From assembly GCA_018268055.1 (NCBI GenBank), contig JAFDXF010000004.1:1-64000 (forward strand): a DNA stretch of 64,000 nucleotides. Reading direction: 5' to 3'. Below the pieces are notes generated by a model. The model was not told the DNA's origin. It saw only the letters and a list, made by a program, of their open reading frames with translations, and did not search any database. The position numbers and the translations under genes were made by a program. Positions 45,213 through 53,356 of this stretch are shown here, piece after piece. Position 1 is the first letter of the stretch; every line of letters starts with the position of its first letter. Origin of the DNA: Bacteroidota bacterium (GTDB lineage Bacteria; Bacteroidota; Bacteroidia; Chitinophagales; Chitinophagaceae).

Positions 45213-45493
45213 ACCGCTGAGAAATGAGAAAAAGAGTTGACGCAGAGCTGCAACAACATTCTACAAACAAATGTATTAGCGGGGTCAATGCTAAAGTATT
45301 CATCTCCTACTCTGCGTTACCTCAGCGACCTCTTTTCTCTGTGGTAAATCTTTCCACCGCTGAGAAATGAGAAAAAGAGTTGATGCAGAGCTGCACCAAC
45401 ATTCTATAAACGAATGTATTAGGGGGTTTCAATGCTAAAGTATTCATCTCCTACTCTGCGTTACCTCAGCGACCTCTTTTCTCTGTGGTAAAT
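45213..45493. repeat. Two tandem copies of a 143-bp element with inverted arms
   Basis: Copy 1 spans about 45213-45350 and copy 2 about 45356-45493, a period of 143-144 bp, differing at only a few positions. Each copy has partly complementary ends, including CGCTGAG with CTCAGCG and CGCAGAG with CTCTGCG, around about 65 bp of unique centre. It could be a MITE-like or REP-like element, or encode a folded RNA. The rest of the 45179-45597 gap holds the isocitrate dehydrogenase promoter and no gene. Confidence 0.85.
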
Positions 45494-45564
45494 GATGCAC
45501 AAAAAGCGATTTTATTACCCAATTTCTTAGCAAAGTTTTCAACAATAAATCACTTTTGCAGCCG

Positions 45565-45572
45565 TACTTTTG
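45565..45572 (+). promoter_or_regulatory. -7 box TACTTTTG before icd
   Basis: TACTTTTG fits TAnnTTTG and ends 25 nt before the ATG at 45598. It lies inside an in-frame upstream extension (start 45556), which supports 45598 as the start. Confidence 0.55.
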
Positions 45573-45597
45573 CCGCAATTTCAAAAAGCTTTCATTT

Positions 45598-47049
45598 ATG
45601 AAAATAGCAGTAGCAAAAGGCGATGGAATCGGACCGGAAATAATGGATGCAGTATTAAAAATTTTTAATGCCAATCATGTGCCGCTTGAGTATGAATTTG
45701 TGGATATGGGCAAGTGGGTTTTTGATAAAGGTTTCAACAACGGCATGACTCCCGAAGCACAGCAATCCATTGAAGCACTCGGCTTATTATTCAAAGGCCC
45801 GATGGAAACACCCAAAGGAAAAGGCGTAAAAAGCATTAACGTTACTGCACGCAAAACATGGAACACTTTTGCCAATAAAAGAACATTTCAAAGCCTGCAT
45901 GGAGTAGATACAGTGTTTAGCAAAGCAGGCATTCCCATTGATATAACTGTAGTGCGTGAAAATATTGAAGATACTTATGGCGGTGTCGAGCACATGCTCA
46001 CTCATGATGTGGCATTAAGTCGCCGCTTCATCACACGTCCCGGAAGTATGCAGGTGATTCGTTATGCATTTGAAATGGCTAAACAAAAAAAAGCCAGACG
46101 CATCACTTGCGGACACAAGGCCAACATCATGAAATTAACAGACGGTTTGTTTCTCGAATGCTTTTATGAAGTAGCTAAAGAATATCCCGAACTGAATGCA
46201 GATGATGTAATTGTGGACGACCTTTGTATGAAGTTGGTTATAAAACCCGAAACATTTGATGTAGTCGTGCTCACCAATTTACAAGGCGATATTGTTTCGG
46301 ATCTTTGTGCTGGATTGGTTGGCGGTTTAGGCTTTGCCCCTTCTGCAAACATTGGCGACCATATTTCCATCTTTGAAGCGGTGCATGGCACAGCACCCGA
46401 TATTGCAGGAAAAAATATTGCCAACCCAACAGCACTTCTACTGAGTGGCTTAGCCATGCTACGTCACGTTGGCCTTACAGAAAATGCTGCGGTAATTGAA
46501 AATGCTTTGCTTTATACTTTAGAAAGCGGAGTACACACCGGAGATTTTGGAGATAAATCAAAACCTTCGGTAAACACTACAGAATTTGCCAATGCGATTA
46601 TCAACAACTTTGGTAAAAAGCCTGAGATAGGCGCCAAAGAATTAATTCCTAATCAAGCAGGCACTCCTACTCCACTAAAATTAGAAATCAATTCAATGAT
46701 GGTTTCCAAAGAATCATCTGAAGAAAAAATTGTTGGCGTTGATTTATTTATTGAAAGCGATGAACAACCATTGGCTATTGCAGATAAATGCAAAAGACAC
46801 GCCGGAGTTAAGTTCAACCTTATCAATATCAGTAACAGAGGTACGCAGGTATGGCCTACCGGCTCTGTTTATACCAATTTGGTGAATCAATATAATGTAC
46901 GCTTTGAAAGCATTGACAATTATCCGCTCAATCAACAAGACATCATCGGTTTGTATGTAAGTATGAGTGGCAATTTCAAAGTCTGTTCTTTAGAATTGCT
47001 CAACATGTGGGGCGATAAGAAGGCATACAGCTTAGCACAAGGACAATAA
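45598..47049 (+). CDS. icd: NADP-dependent isocitrate dehydrogenase with C-terminal extension
   Basis: From the ATG at 45598 the protein has 483 residues. The N-terminal two thirds fit the isocitrate/isopropylmalate dehydrogenase family: 'VAKGDGIGPEIMDAV', 'VVRENIEDTYGG', 'NLQGDIVSDLCAGLVGG' and 'HGTAPDIAGKNIANPTA'. The last 140 residues are an extra domain ('GVDLFIESDEQPLAIADKCK'), as in the long isocitrate dehydrogenase of Thermus; the usual bacterial enzyme is about 415 residues. It converts isocitrate to 2-oxoglutarate in the citric acid cycle. Cofactor preference is inferred. Confidence 0.87.
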   Translation: MKIAVAKGDGIGPEIMDAVLKIFNANHVPLEYEFVDMGKWVFDKGFNNGMTPEAQQSIEALGLLFKGPMETPKGKGVKSINVTARKTWNTFANKRTFQSLHGVDTVFSKAGIPIDITVVRENIEDTYGGVEHMLTHDVALSRRFITRPGSMQVIRYAFEMAKQKKARRITCGHKANIMKLTDGLFLECFYEVAKEYPELNADDVIVDDLCMKLVIKPETFDVVVLTNLQGDIVSDLCAGLVGGLGFAPSANIGDHISIFEAVHGTAPDIAGKNIANPTALLLSGLAMLRHVGLTENAAVIENALLYTLESGVHTGDFGDKSKPSVNTTEFANAIINNFGKKPEIGAKELIPNQAGTPTPLKLEINSMMVSKESSEEKIVGVDLFIESDEQPLAIADKCKRHAGVKFNLINISNRGTQVWPTGSVYTNLVNQYNVRFESIDNYPLNQQDIIGLYVSMSGNFKVCSLELLNMWGDKKAYSLAQGQ

Positions 47050-47106
47050 AGTGAAAACATTTAAGTGGTTGGTGTAAACCTTTGCATGTCGCTGCAAAAA
47101 CACCAA

Positions 47107-47538
47107 CTACCTTTTCCCTTTATTCAAAAAATAATCCAAAGAAATCTTTCCTGCGCCGGCAAATAGTATTGTCAAAAAAGCAAAGAAGTATAAAAATATA
47201 TGCTCTAAATCGGAGAAGCCATCGCCAACCTTTACTCCATGAAAATATAATATTACCAGGAAGTTTATAGTCAAAACCAATGCAGCCAATCTTGTAAATA
47301 ATCCCAAAACCAATAGTATTGCACAGATGCCCTCGGCAAAGGCTGCCAAATAAAAAGACAAATTAGCACCAATGCCAATCGGATCCATAAACTGAATTTC
47401 TTTACCTCCAAAAATTACTGAAAGTTTTCCAAAACCATGACCATAGAGCAATGCTATTGCAACTGCAACACGCAAAATAAAAAGACCTAAATCTTTTCCG
47501 GCAGACCATTCTTTATTGATTGATTTTAAGAAACTCAT
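47107..47538 (-). CDS. DoxX-family membrane protein
   Basis: The 143-residue protein has four membrane segments and the DoxX pattern: 'LFILRVAVAIALLYGHGFGK', a central 'FYLAAFAEGICAILLVLGLF' and 'FLTILFAGAGKISLDYFL'. DoxX proteins are often linked to quinone oxidation or redox stress, but most are uncharacterised. It lies downstream of icd on the opposite strand. Start ATG 47538. Confidence 0.87.
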   Translation of the reverse strand: MSFLKSINKEWSAGKDLGLFILRVAVAIALLYGHGFGKLSVIFGGKEIQFMDPIGIGANLSFYLAAFAEGICAILLVLGLFTRLAALVLTINFLVILYFHGVKVGDGFSDLEHIFLYFFAFLTILFAGAGKISLDYFLNKGKR

Positions 47539-47642
47539 AGCATTATACTTTTAAAATATTAACAATGAAGATAGTAGAATTCAACAAGATTGCAAAATAG
47601 AATCTCCAACAAGTTGTATCAATAATTATTGATGAGTTAATT

Positions 47643-47861
47643 TTACCACACCCATATATAATCAAAATAAAGCCAGGAAGAAATCGCTAAGCCAAGTACT
47701 GCAATTACAAGCGTAGTCATCCCTCTTTTTGCAAGTACAGTATCTTTTTCAGCACTACCTTTAGTAACAAGTGCAATACCTTTGGCAATAGAACTAATAC
47801 ACAATAATGCAATAGCCAAATAGAAAAAAGATGCTGGTATGAATACGAAGAAAAAAAACAC
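47643..47861 (-). CDS. Small membrane protein, 72 residues, GTG start
   Basis: There are two hydrophobic segments (about 1-22 and 47-66) separated by a basic loop ('ITKGSAEKDTVLAKRG'-like). It starts at a GTG at 47861 directly next to the TAG stop of the upstream SUI1 gene, so translation is probably coupled. No in-frame ATG is near the start. I do not recognise the family. Confidence 0.6.
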   Translation of the reverse strand: MFFFFVFIPASFFYLAIALLCISSIAKGIALVTKGSAEKDTVLAKRGMTTLVIAVLGLAISSWLYFDYIWVW

Positions 47862-48203
47862 CTATACTTTTTTTGAATTTTTATAACTATTTTTTATTAA
47901 CCATTGTAGCACTTTATCCCGATGATCGCCCTGAACAATGATTTCTCCATCCTTTGCAGCACCACCGGTGCCACAAAATGATTTTAATTTTTTTCCGAGA
48001 TGTTCTAAATCTTCTACTGTACCTACAAACCCTTCAATTAGTGTTACCACTTTTCCTGCACGTTGTTTTGTGTCTAATCTTATTCTGAGCTTTTGGGCTT
48101 CAGGGGATAAAGTCTCTACCAAATTATCTTCCGATTGAAATGAAAAATTGGGATCAGTGCTATACACAAATCCAAAATTATCGGGTTTATTTTTCTTACT
48201 CAT
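47862..48203 (-). CDS. yciH: YciH/SUI1-family translation factor
   Basis: The 113-residue protein has the SUI1 fold: 'LRIRLDTKQRAGKVVTLIEG', 'LEHLGKKLKSFCGTGGAAKD', 'EIIVQGDHRDKVLQWLIKN'. It resembles the eukaryotic initiation factor eIF1; in bacteria YciH is thought to affect start-codon fidelity. It lies 3 bp downstream of nadC and probably belongs to the same unit. The GTG start of the small membrane protein follows directly. Confidence 0.92.
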   Translation of the reverse strand: MSKKNKPDNFGFVYSTDPNFSFQSEDNLVETLSPEAQKLRIRLDTKQRAGKVVTLIEGFVGTVEDLEHLGKKLKSFCGTGGAAKDGEIIVQGDHRDKVLQWLIKNSYKNSKKV

Positions 48204-48206
48204 AGT

Positions 48207-49064
48207 CTATATTATTACAGCTTTCAAACTCAAATCCAAACTCTTTGCCTGATGAATCAACGCTCCCACGCTTATATAATCCACTCCGGCGCTTGCATAG
48301 GATTGAATATTTTCTAAATTAATGCCGCCGCTTGCTTCAGTTTCAAAAACATTATCAATTAACGCTACTGCTTCTTTTATTTGTTCCGGCGAGAAGTTAT
48401 CCAGCATTACACGAAATACTTTTCCTTTCCCTATTGCTAAAACCTTTTTTACGTCTTCAATATTTCTGGTTTCTACTTCAATCTTCAACCCTGGTTTTTG
48501 AGCAACAACATATCGATATGCCTTTTCAATTGCTTTCTCTATGCCACCGCAGTAATCAATATGATTGTCTTTAAGCATAATCATATCAAACAGTCCGAAA
48601 CGATGATTCACTCCACCACCGATTTTTACTGCTTCTTTCTCTAATAAACGAAAGTTGGGTGTTGTCTTGCGAGTATCAAGCAACTTGGTTTTAAACCCTT
48701 TTAAAAGATCAGTGTATTGTTTCGTTAGTGTGGCTATTCCGCTCATTCGCTGCATACAATTCAGCACTAATCGTTCACACTGTAAAATAGTGTGTACTGA
48801 AGCTTCTACTTCAAAAGCCCTCTCTCCATACTTCATTTCATCGCCATCATTTTTAAATTTTGTAAAAAAAGCAGTTGGCTCTTTATATGCAAATATTTTT
48901 TGCGCCACCTCTACTCCGGCCAATATGCCATCTTGCTTAATCTTTAAAACGGCTTTCCCTTTTGCAGTAGGTTCAATACACGACAATGTGGAATGATCGC
49001 CATCACCAATATCTTCTTTCAATGCTTCATCTATCAAATGATGTAATTGTTCTTCAAAGTTCAT
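48207..49064 (-). CDS. nadC: Nicotinate-nucleotide diphosphorylase (quinolinate phosphoribosyltransferase)
   Basis: The 285-residue protein has the NadC motifs 'ALKEDIGDGDHSTLSCI', 'VLNCMQRMSGIATLT', 'LLDTRKTTPNFRLLEKEAV', 'GGGVNHRFGLFDMIMLKDNH' and 'EASGGINLENIQSYAS'. It joins quinolinate and PRPP to make nicotinate mononucleotide in NAD synthesis. Normal length. It follows the DUF4783 gene, a pairing common in Bacteroidota, but a terminator lies between them. It leads a unit with yciH and the small membrane gene. Confidence 0.97.
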   Translation of the reverse strand: MNFEEQLHHLIDEALKEDIGDGDHSTLSCIEPTAKGKAVLKIKQDGILAGVEVAQKIFAYKEPTAFFTKFKNDGDEMKYGERAFEVEASVHTILQCERLVLNCMQRMSGIATLTKQYTDLLKGFKTKLLDTRKTTPNFRLLEKEAVKIGGGVNHRFGLFDMIMLKDNHIDYCGGIEKAIEKAYRYVVAQKPGLKIEVETRNIEDVKKVLAIGKGKVFRVMLDNFSPEQIKEAVALIDNVFETEASGGINLENIQSYASAGVDYISVGALIHQAKSLDLSLKAVII

Positions 49065-49079
49065 AGTTACAAAAATAGT

Positions 49080-49108
49080 GAAGCCCCGCCTTAAACTGGC
49101 AGGGCTTC
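49080..49108 (-). terminator. Intrinsic terminator of the DUF4783 gene
   Basis: GAAGCCC at 49080-49086 and GGGCTTC at 49102-49108 form a GC-rich stem, extended by CGCC and GGC inside. On the minus strand it is followed by ACTATTTTT. It lies 22 bp beyond the stop of the gene at 49130 and 15 bp before the nadC start. Confidence 0.85.
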
Positions 49109-49129
49109 ACAGATAACGATATTTTAATA

Positions 49130-49531
49130 TTACTCAACCACCTGAAAACGTATTTCTTTTACAACTTCTTTATTACCTTTTACTTTCATAAATACGTTTG
49201 TACGATAGTTGCCATTAGCTGTTTGCAATGTACCTACACAATAGTGTCCGGAAGGAGCATTTCCTTGGTGCTTCAATTCAAAATCCTTTACACTATTATT
49301 CTGAAAGAAATCTTTAATAATTTGTTCAGCTTGTGCTTTGCTGTAACTATCACCTTGTCCGGGCAATGTCAGTTGCACATAATCATCAAAATACTTAGCC
49401 AAGTCAGAAGAGCTGCCGGATTTTATGGCACTGACTACTTTATCTATTTCACTATTCTGTGCATTTGCCTTAGTGAACGAAGTCAACATAAGAGCAAAAG
49501 CAATTGAAAGAATGGCGGTAAATTTTTTCAT
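49130..49531 (-). CDS. Secreted DUF4783-family protein
   Basis: The 133-residue protein has a signal peptide (cut near 'KANAQNS') and the pattern 'IDKVVSAIKSGSSSDLAKYF' and 'LPGQGDSYSKAQAEQIIKDF', which fits the NTF2-like DUF4783 family of Bacteroidota. The C-terminus forms the last strands ('GNYRTNVFMKVKG'). It is next to nadC in the same direction, as in many Bacteroidota, with no known functional link. Function unknown. Confidence 0.85.
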   Translation of the reverse strand: MKKFTAILSIAFALMLTSFTKANAQNSEIDKVVSAIKSGSSSDLAKYFDDYVQLTLPGQGDSYSKAQAEQIIKDFFQNNSVKDFELKHQGNAPSGHYCVGTLQTANGNYRTNVFMKVKGNKEVVKEIRFQVVE

Positions 49532-49739
49532 TTTTGTTTTTATTTTTCAATAGTTTATTATTCTAAAAGCGTGCCAGATTTTTTTCCTCATTTTATCATT
49601 CGCTAAAATACTACAAATCAATATGTTTTCTTTTGTTCTATACCGGAAAAACTCAATTTCAACGTAATTTTACAAAACAGGATAAGTCAATTCCGCAAAA
49701 AACAAAGTTATTTAATATAAATTTTAATTTCTTCAACTA

Positions 49740-51287
49740 ATGCCTCAAAAAAAAGTAATTCTAATCATAATGGACGGATGGGGACTTGGAAAAGTTGCCT
49801 CTGCAGATGCTATTCAACATGCAAATGTTCTTTTTACTAAATCATTATATACGAAATACCCAAACACAACTTTAGTCACATGTGGCGAAGCAGTAGGCCT
49901 CCCAGATGGGCAAATGGGTAATTCAGAAGTTGGCCACCTAAATCTTGGCGCAGGCAGAATCGTATATCAAGAGCTGCAACGCATTAACGTAGCTGTTCGT
50001 GACGGCTCATTTCAGAAAAATGAAATCTTATTAAATAGTATTCGCTTCGCAAAAAACAATCATAAGCCGCTACACTTGATAGGATTAGTAAGTAATGGCG
50101 GCGTTCATTCGCACATCAATCATTTGAAAGCATTGATTGACGTTTGCAAAGCCGAAGGATTAAGAGAAGTTTTTATTCACGCATTTACAGATGGTCGTGA
50201 TTGTGATCCTAAAAGTGGATTAGGATTTATTAAAGACTTACAAGAGCATTTGAATCATTCAGTAGGAAAAATTGCAACCATAAGTGGAAGATATTATGCA
50301 ATGGATAGAGATAAACGCTGGGAAAGAGTGAAACTGGCTTATAATGCTTTAGTAAATGGAGAAGGTGATAAAGCAAATAATGCAATAGCCGCAGTAGAAA
50401 ATTCATACTCAAAAAATATCACCGATGAATTTATCAAGCCATGTGTTATTGTAAATGAAGCACAACAACCATTAGCTACCATTCAGAATGGAGATGTTGC
50501 TATCTGTTTCAACTTCCGTACAGATAGATGTCGCGAAATAACACAAGTTCTAACACAAACAGATTTTCCCGACTTTGGGATGCAGAAGTTAAATCTTCAT
50601 TATACTACAATGACGGATTATGACCACACATTTAAAAACGTATCGGTCATTTTTGAAAACGACAATTTGAATAATACCATAGGAGAAATAATAGAACAGA
50701 CCGGCTTAAAACAAATTCGTGCGGCAGAAACAGAAAAATATCCACACGTTACATTTTTTTTCAGCGGTGGAAGAGAAAAAGAATTTTCCGGCGAAAAAAG
50801 AATTTTAGTCCCATCTCCCAAAGTAGCTACCTATGATTTGAAACCGGAAATGAGTGCGTATGAATTAACAGATGCAATACTTCCTGAAATTTTAAATCAA
50901 AGTTTTGATTTCGGTTGTATCAATTTTGCCAATACGGACATGGTAGGCCATACCGGTGTATTTTCGGCAGCTATCAAAGCAGCCGAAACAGTAGATAAAT
51001 GTGTAGAGAAATTAGTTACCGCCGCATTGAAGAATGGCTATACTGTTTTCTTAACCGCCGACCACGGCAATTCAGACTATATGATCAATGAAGATGGAAC
51101 GCCCAACACCGCCCACACTTTAAATCTTGTTCCCCTTTTTGTAATTGACGATTCATTAAAAATCAGTTTAAAATCTGGAAAATTAGGCGATATTGCACCT
51201 ACGATACTTAGTTTAATGGGCATAACTATACCCAAAGAAATGACAGGAGAAATCTTAATCACACCTAAAAACACAAAACCATTATGA
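49740..51287 (+). CDS. gpmI: 2,3-bisphosphoglycerate-independent phosphoglycerate mutase
   Basis: The 515-residue protein has the metal-site motifs 'IIMDGWGLG', 'DGQMGNSEVGHLNLGAGRI' (catalytic Ser), 'HAFTDGRDCDPKSG', 'INFANTDMVGHTG' and 'FLTADHGNSDYM'. It interconverts 2- and 3-phosphoglycerate in glycolysis and needs manganese. Usual length. It ends with ATGA shared with the haem-binding gene, so the two are translationally coupled. Confidence 0.97.
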   Translation: MPQKKVILIIMDGWGLGKVASADAIQHANVLFTKSLYTKYPNTTLVTCGEAVGLPDGQMGNSEVGHLNLGAGRIVYQELQRINVAVRDGSFQKNEILLNSIRFAKNNHKPLHLIGLVSNGGVHSHINHLKALIDVCKAEGLREVFIHAFTDGRDCDPKSGLGFIKDLQEHLNHSVGKIATISGRYYAMDRDKRWERVKLAYNALVNGEGDKANNAIAAVENSYSKNITDEFIKPCVIVNEAQQPLATIQNGDVAICFNFRTDRCREITQVLTQTDFPDFGMQKLNLHYTTMTDYDHTFKNVSVIFENDNLNNTIGEIIEQTGLKQIRAAETEKYPHVTFFFSGGREKEFSGEKRILVPSPKVATYDLKPEMSAYELTDAILPEILNQSFDFGCINFANTDMVGHTGVFSAAIKAAETVDKCVEKLVTAALKNGYTVFLTADHGNSDYMINEDGTPNTAHTLNLVPLFVIDDSLKISLKSGKLGDIAPTILSLMGITIPKEMTGEILITPKNTKPL

Positions 51288-51781
51288 AAAAATTTTTTAA
51301 ATACTTAGGCGTTGCACTTATCGTACTACTCATTGCAATTCAATTCTTTCATCCAAAAAAGAATATTACTGAAGGCCCTCAACAAAATTTTATCGGTAAT
51401 GCATATCCCGTATCAGATGACGTGAAATCTATTATGGCTAAAGCCTGTAATGATTGTCATAGCAACAATACCCGTTATCCTTGGTATGCAAAAATTCAGC
51501 CTGTACATTGGTTTTTAAACAAACATATTATAGAAGGCAAGGAAGAAATCAATTTCGATGAGTTTGCAAATAAATCACTCCGCTATCAATTTCATAAAAT
51601 GGATGAAGTAATAAAGCAGGTAAAAGAGGGGGAAATGCCGCTAAACTCGTACACATGGATTCATAAAGATGCAAAACTCACTGACGAAGAGAAAAATAAG
51701 CTGATAAATTGGGCAGAATCTATTCAAGACACATTGAAAGCACATTACCCCATGGATAGTTTGGTGAGACCTAAGAAATAA
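51284..51781 (+). CDS. Haem-binding domain protein (CxxCH), membrane-anchored
   Basis: The 165-residue protein has one N-terminal membrane segment (about 7-22), then the CxxCH haem motif C55-x2-C58-H59 ('KACNDCHSNNTRYPWY') and the conserved 'IQPVHWFLNKHIIEG' typical of the Haem_bd family. It overlaps the gpmI stop by 4 bp. It lies directly before the haem/iron uptake locus, although its coupling is to gpmI. Confidence 0.9.
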   Translation: MKKFFKYLGVALIVLLIAIQFFHPKKNITEGPQQNFIGNAYPVSDDVKSIMAKACNDCHSNNTRYPWYAKIQPVHWFLNKHIIEGKEEINFDEFANKSLRYQFHKMDEVIKQVKEGEMPLNSYTWIHKDAKLTDEEKNKLINWAESIQDTLKAHYPMDSLVRPKK

Positions 51782-51794
51782 TACACTTTTCGTT

Positions 51795-51802
51795 TATATT
51801 TG
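51795..51802 (+). promoter_or_regulatory. -7 box TATATTTG before the first PPP-tail gene
   Basis: TATATTTG is a perfect TAnnTTTG match ending 10 nt before the ATG at 51813. The same box, TATATTTG, precedes the paralog at 55696. Confidence 0.6.
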
Positions 51803-51812
51803 TGTATAATAA

Positions 51813-52334
51813 ATGAGCCTTCCTCGGAAAAAAATATTATCAGTGCTTTTGGCTGGTGCATTCATTGCACCATTGCTATATGTAATTTTTTTACAAACTA
51901 AGCAAATAATTATCCGACACGAAATGAAGGAACGTTTGGAAGAACAAATGCTTCATCAAGTCACCGTTCAAAAACAAGATATTCACTGGACCGAAAAAGG
52001 AAAAGAGTTGCGTATTGACGGGCGTATGTTTGATGCAGAAGAAGTGGAATATCATTCCGATGGCAGTATTACCGTTACCGGATTGTATGATGAAGAAGAA
52101 ACCGATTTGTTGCACCAATTAAACAAAACTTGTCAGCAACAAAACACAACAGAGAATCAGCAAATGGCTCATTATTTATCATTCCTTTTGGCGATGCCGG
52201 AACAGCCATTAAATTTTGACTTAAGTTTTTTATCAAATAGTAGCCGTAGCAATGCATTTAATGAAATGTCATTGCCTTCAAAACATCTGAAAATACCAGC
52301 ACCTCCTCCCAAATTATCTATAGGTAATATTTAA
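51813..52334 (+). CDS. Small membrane-anchored protein with Pro-Pro-Pro tail, family member 1
   Basis: The 173-residue protein has one N-terminal membrane segment (about 9-28), a 'RHEMKERLEEQ' helix, a small beta domain ('DGRMFDAEEVEYHSDGSITV', 'GLYDEEET'), a Gln/Asn-rich stretch and the tail 'LKIPAPPPKLSIGNI'. It shares HEMKERLE, the G-L-(Y/F)-D-(E/D)-E-E-T motif and the tail with the protein at 55696, and more distantly with 52790. All three precede TonB-dependent receptor genes. It is preceded by its own -7 box. I do not recognise the family. Confidence 0.8.
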   Translation: MSLPRKKILSVLLAGAFIAPLLYVIFLQTKQIIIRHEMKERLEEQMLHQVTVQKQDIHWTEKGKELRIDGRMFDAEEVEYHSDGSITVTGLYDEEETDLLHQLNKTCQQQNTTENQQMAHYLSFLLAMPEQPLNFDLSFLSNSSRSNAFNEMSLPSKHLKIPAPPPKLSIGNI

Positions 52335-52789
52335 ATTTTAATGAGGCTCTAAATTGAATCGTTTGTGCAAAACGATTCAATAGATAGTGTCTGTTATTTT
52401 GACCAATCAATTTCTTTAATGGCTTGAGGAGTATTTTACTTCTAAGCAACTTGTGTAGTAGTATCTGATGGCAGATTACTGCACAGAAAATGGTATTAAG
52501 CCCGACATAATTGACATGCACACTGTGTAACTGTCAATGATGAATATTGCTGAATTTGATACAGCGATTATACATCATTCAGAATACGTGTACTGTTTTT
52601 TAATGCGGAAGAAGATATATGTCTATAATCAATTACAGACATATTGTGCTTATTAATGCCTCATAAACATGTAGTTCTTTTGTTTTCTTATAGTAGGTTG
52701 ACACCTCGGGTGGGGGCGCAAGCCCTCACCCTCTTTATATATTAAGTGAATTTGAAATTATTGATGAGCTAATTTTTTGCTTTTTTATT
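52335..52789. other. Intergenic region of 455 bp with hairpins, no gene
   Basis: No convincing gene is present. Inverted repeats include ATTGACA/TGTCAAT at 52510-52538 and ATGTCT/AGACAT at about 52619-52642. The strongest structure, at 52695-52731, is listed separately. The minus-strand frame at 52318-52521 has no homologue I recognise. Confidence 0.6.
52695..52731 (+). ncRNA. Structured leader element: two adjacent hairpins, GCAA tetraloop
   Basis: AGGT-TGAC-ACCT (52695-52706) is followed by a 10-bp stem, GGGTGGGGGC with GCCCTCACCC, capped by the GNRA loop GCAA (52708-52731, one G-U pair), then an AT-rich run. It is far more GC-rich than its surroundings. It lies about 60 bp before the first gene of the receptor unit and could be a leader RNA, a terminator or an operator. 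It matches no riboswitch I recognise. Confidence 0.4.
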
Positions 52790-53305
52790 TTGAACCCGAT
52801 TATTAAAAACATATTGACCTGTTTTTTGATTATGCTTACGGCTATTCCGATAAGTAGCCCTTTTTTAATCCTTATCAAGAAGCATAATCTAAAACAATCA
52901 ATAGATGTTCGTCTTAAAAATCAGCCTGTTCAGACAATGACTGTTTCATCGGAAAACTTTAACCTTTCCGAGAACAACACAAAAGAAATTGTTCTGGATG
53001 GTTTAGTTTACAACATCCTAAATATTGAGAGCATTGCAGAGAATACTTTTACGCTTTCAATTGTATATGATCAGGGTGAAACACCATTAACGCAAAAAGC
53101 TTTAGAAAATTCACCAAGTGAAAACAATGGCAGTGAAGATGAAACTGCTCAACAAAATCAATTTCAATTAACACTCCCCGCATCAACGTGCAATTTAAAT
53201 AGCGGCTTAACCATACTTGTCAGAAAGTCGCTTATGTTCAACGAAAACTTGCCGGCGTTCAGAATTAAAAACATTCCGACACCACCTCCTCAAAGCATCG
53301 CTTAA
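52790..53305 (+). CDS. Small membrane-anchored protein with Pro-Pro-Pro tail, family member 2
   Basis: The TTG at 52790 gives 171 residues and aligns with the N-termini of the paralogs; an ATG at 52832 would cut into the membrane segment (about 7-28). A beta domain ('LDGLVYNILNIESIAENTFT') and a Gln/Asn/Glu-rich linker are followed by the tail 'FRIKNIPTPPPQSIA'. It is the most diverged of the three and lacks the HEMKERLE helix. It lies 51 bp upstream of the haemoglobin-type receptor and is probably cotranscribed. Confidence 0.7.
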   Translation: MNPIIKNILTCFLIMLTAIPISSPFLILIKKHNLKQSIDVRLKNQPVQTMTVSSENFNLSENNTKEIVLDGLVYNILNIESIAENTFTLSIVYDQGETPLTQKALENSPSENNGSEDETAQQNQFQLTLPASTCNLNSGLTILVRKSLMFNENLPAFRIKNIPTPPPQSIA

Positions 53306-53356
53306 ACCTTAGCAGCTTTCATTTTTTTTATTTACTTATTTATAAAAACAAATTTT

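Noticed and set aside
52318..52521. Small minus-strand frame possibly from a transposase
   Set aside because: There is no recognisable transposase motif, no terminal inverted repeats and no target duplication; the match was only impressionistic.
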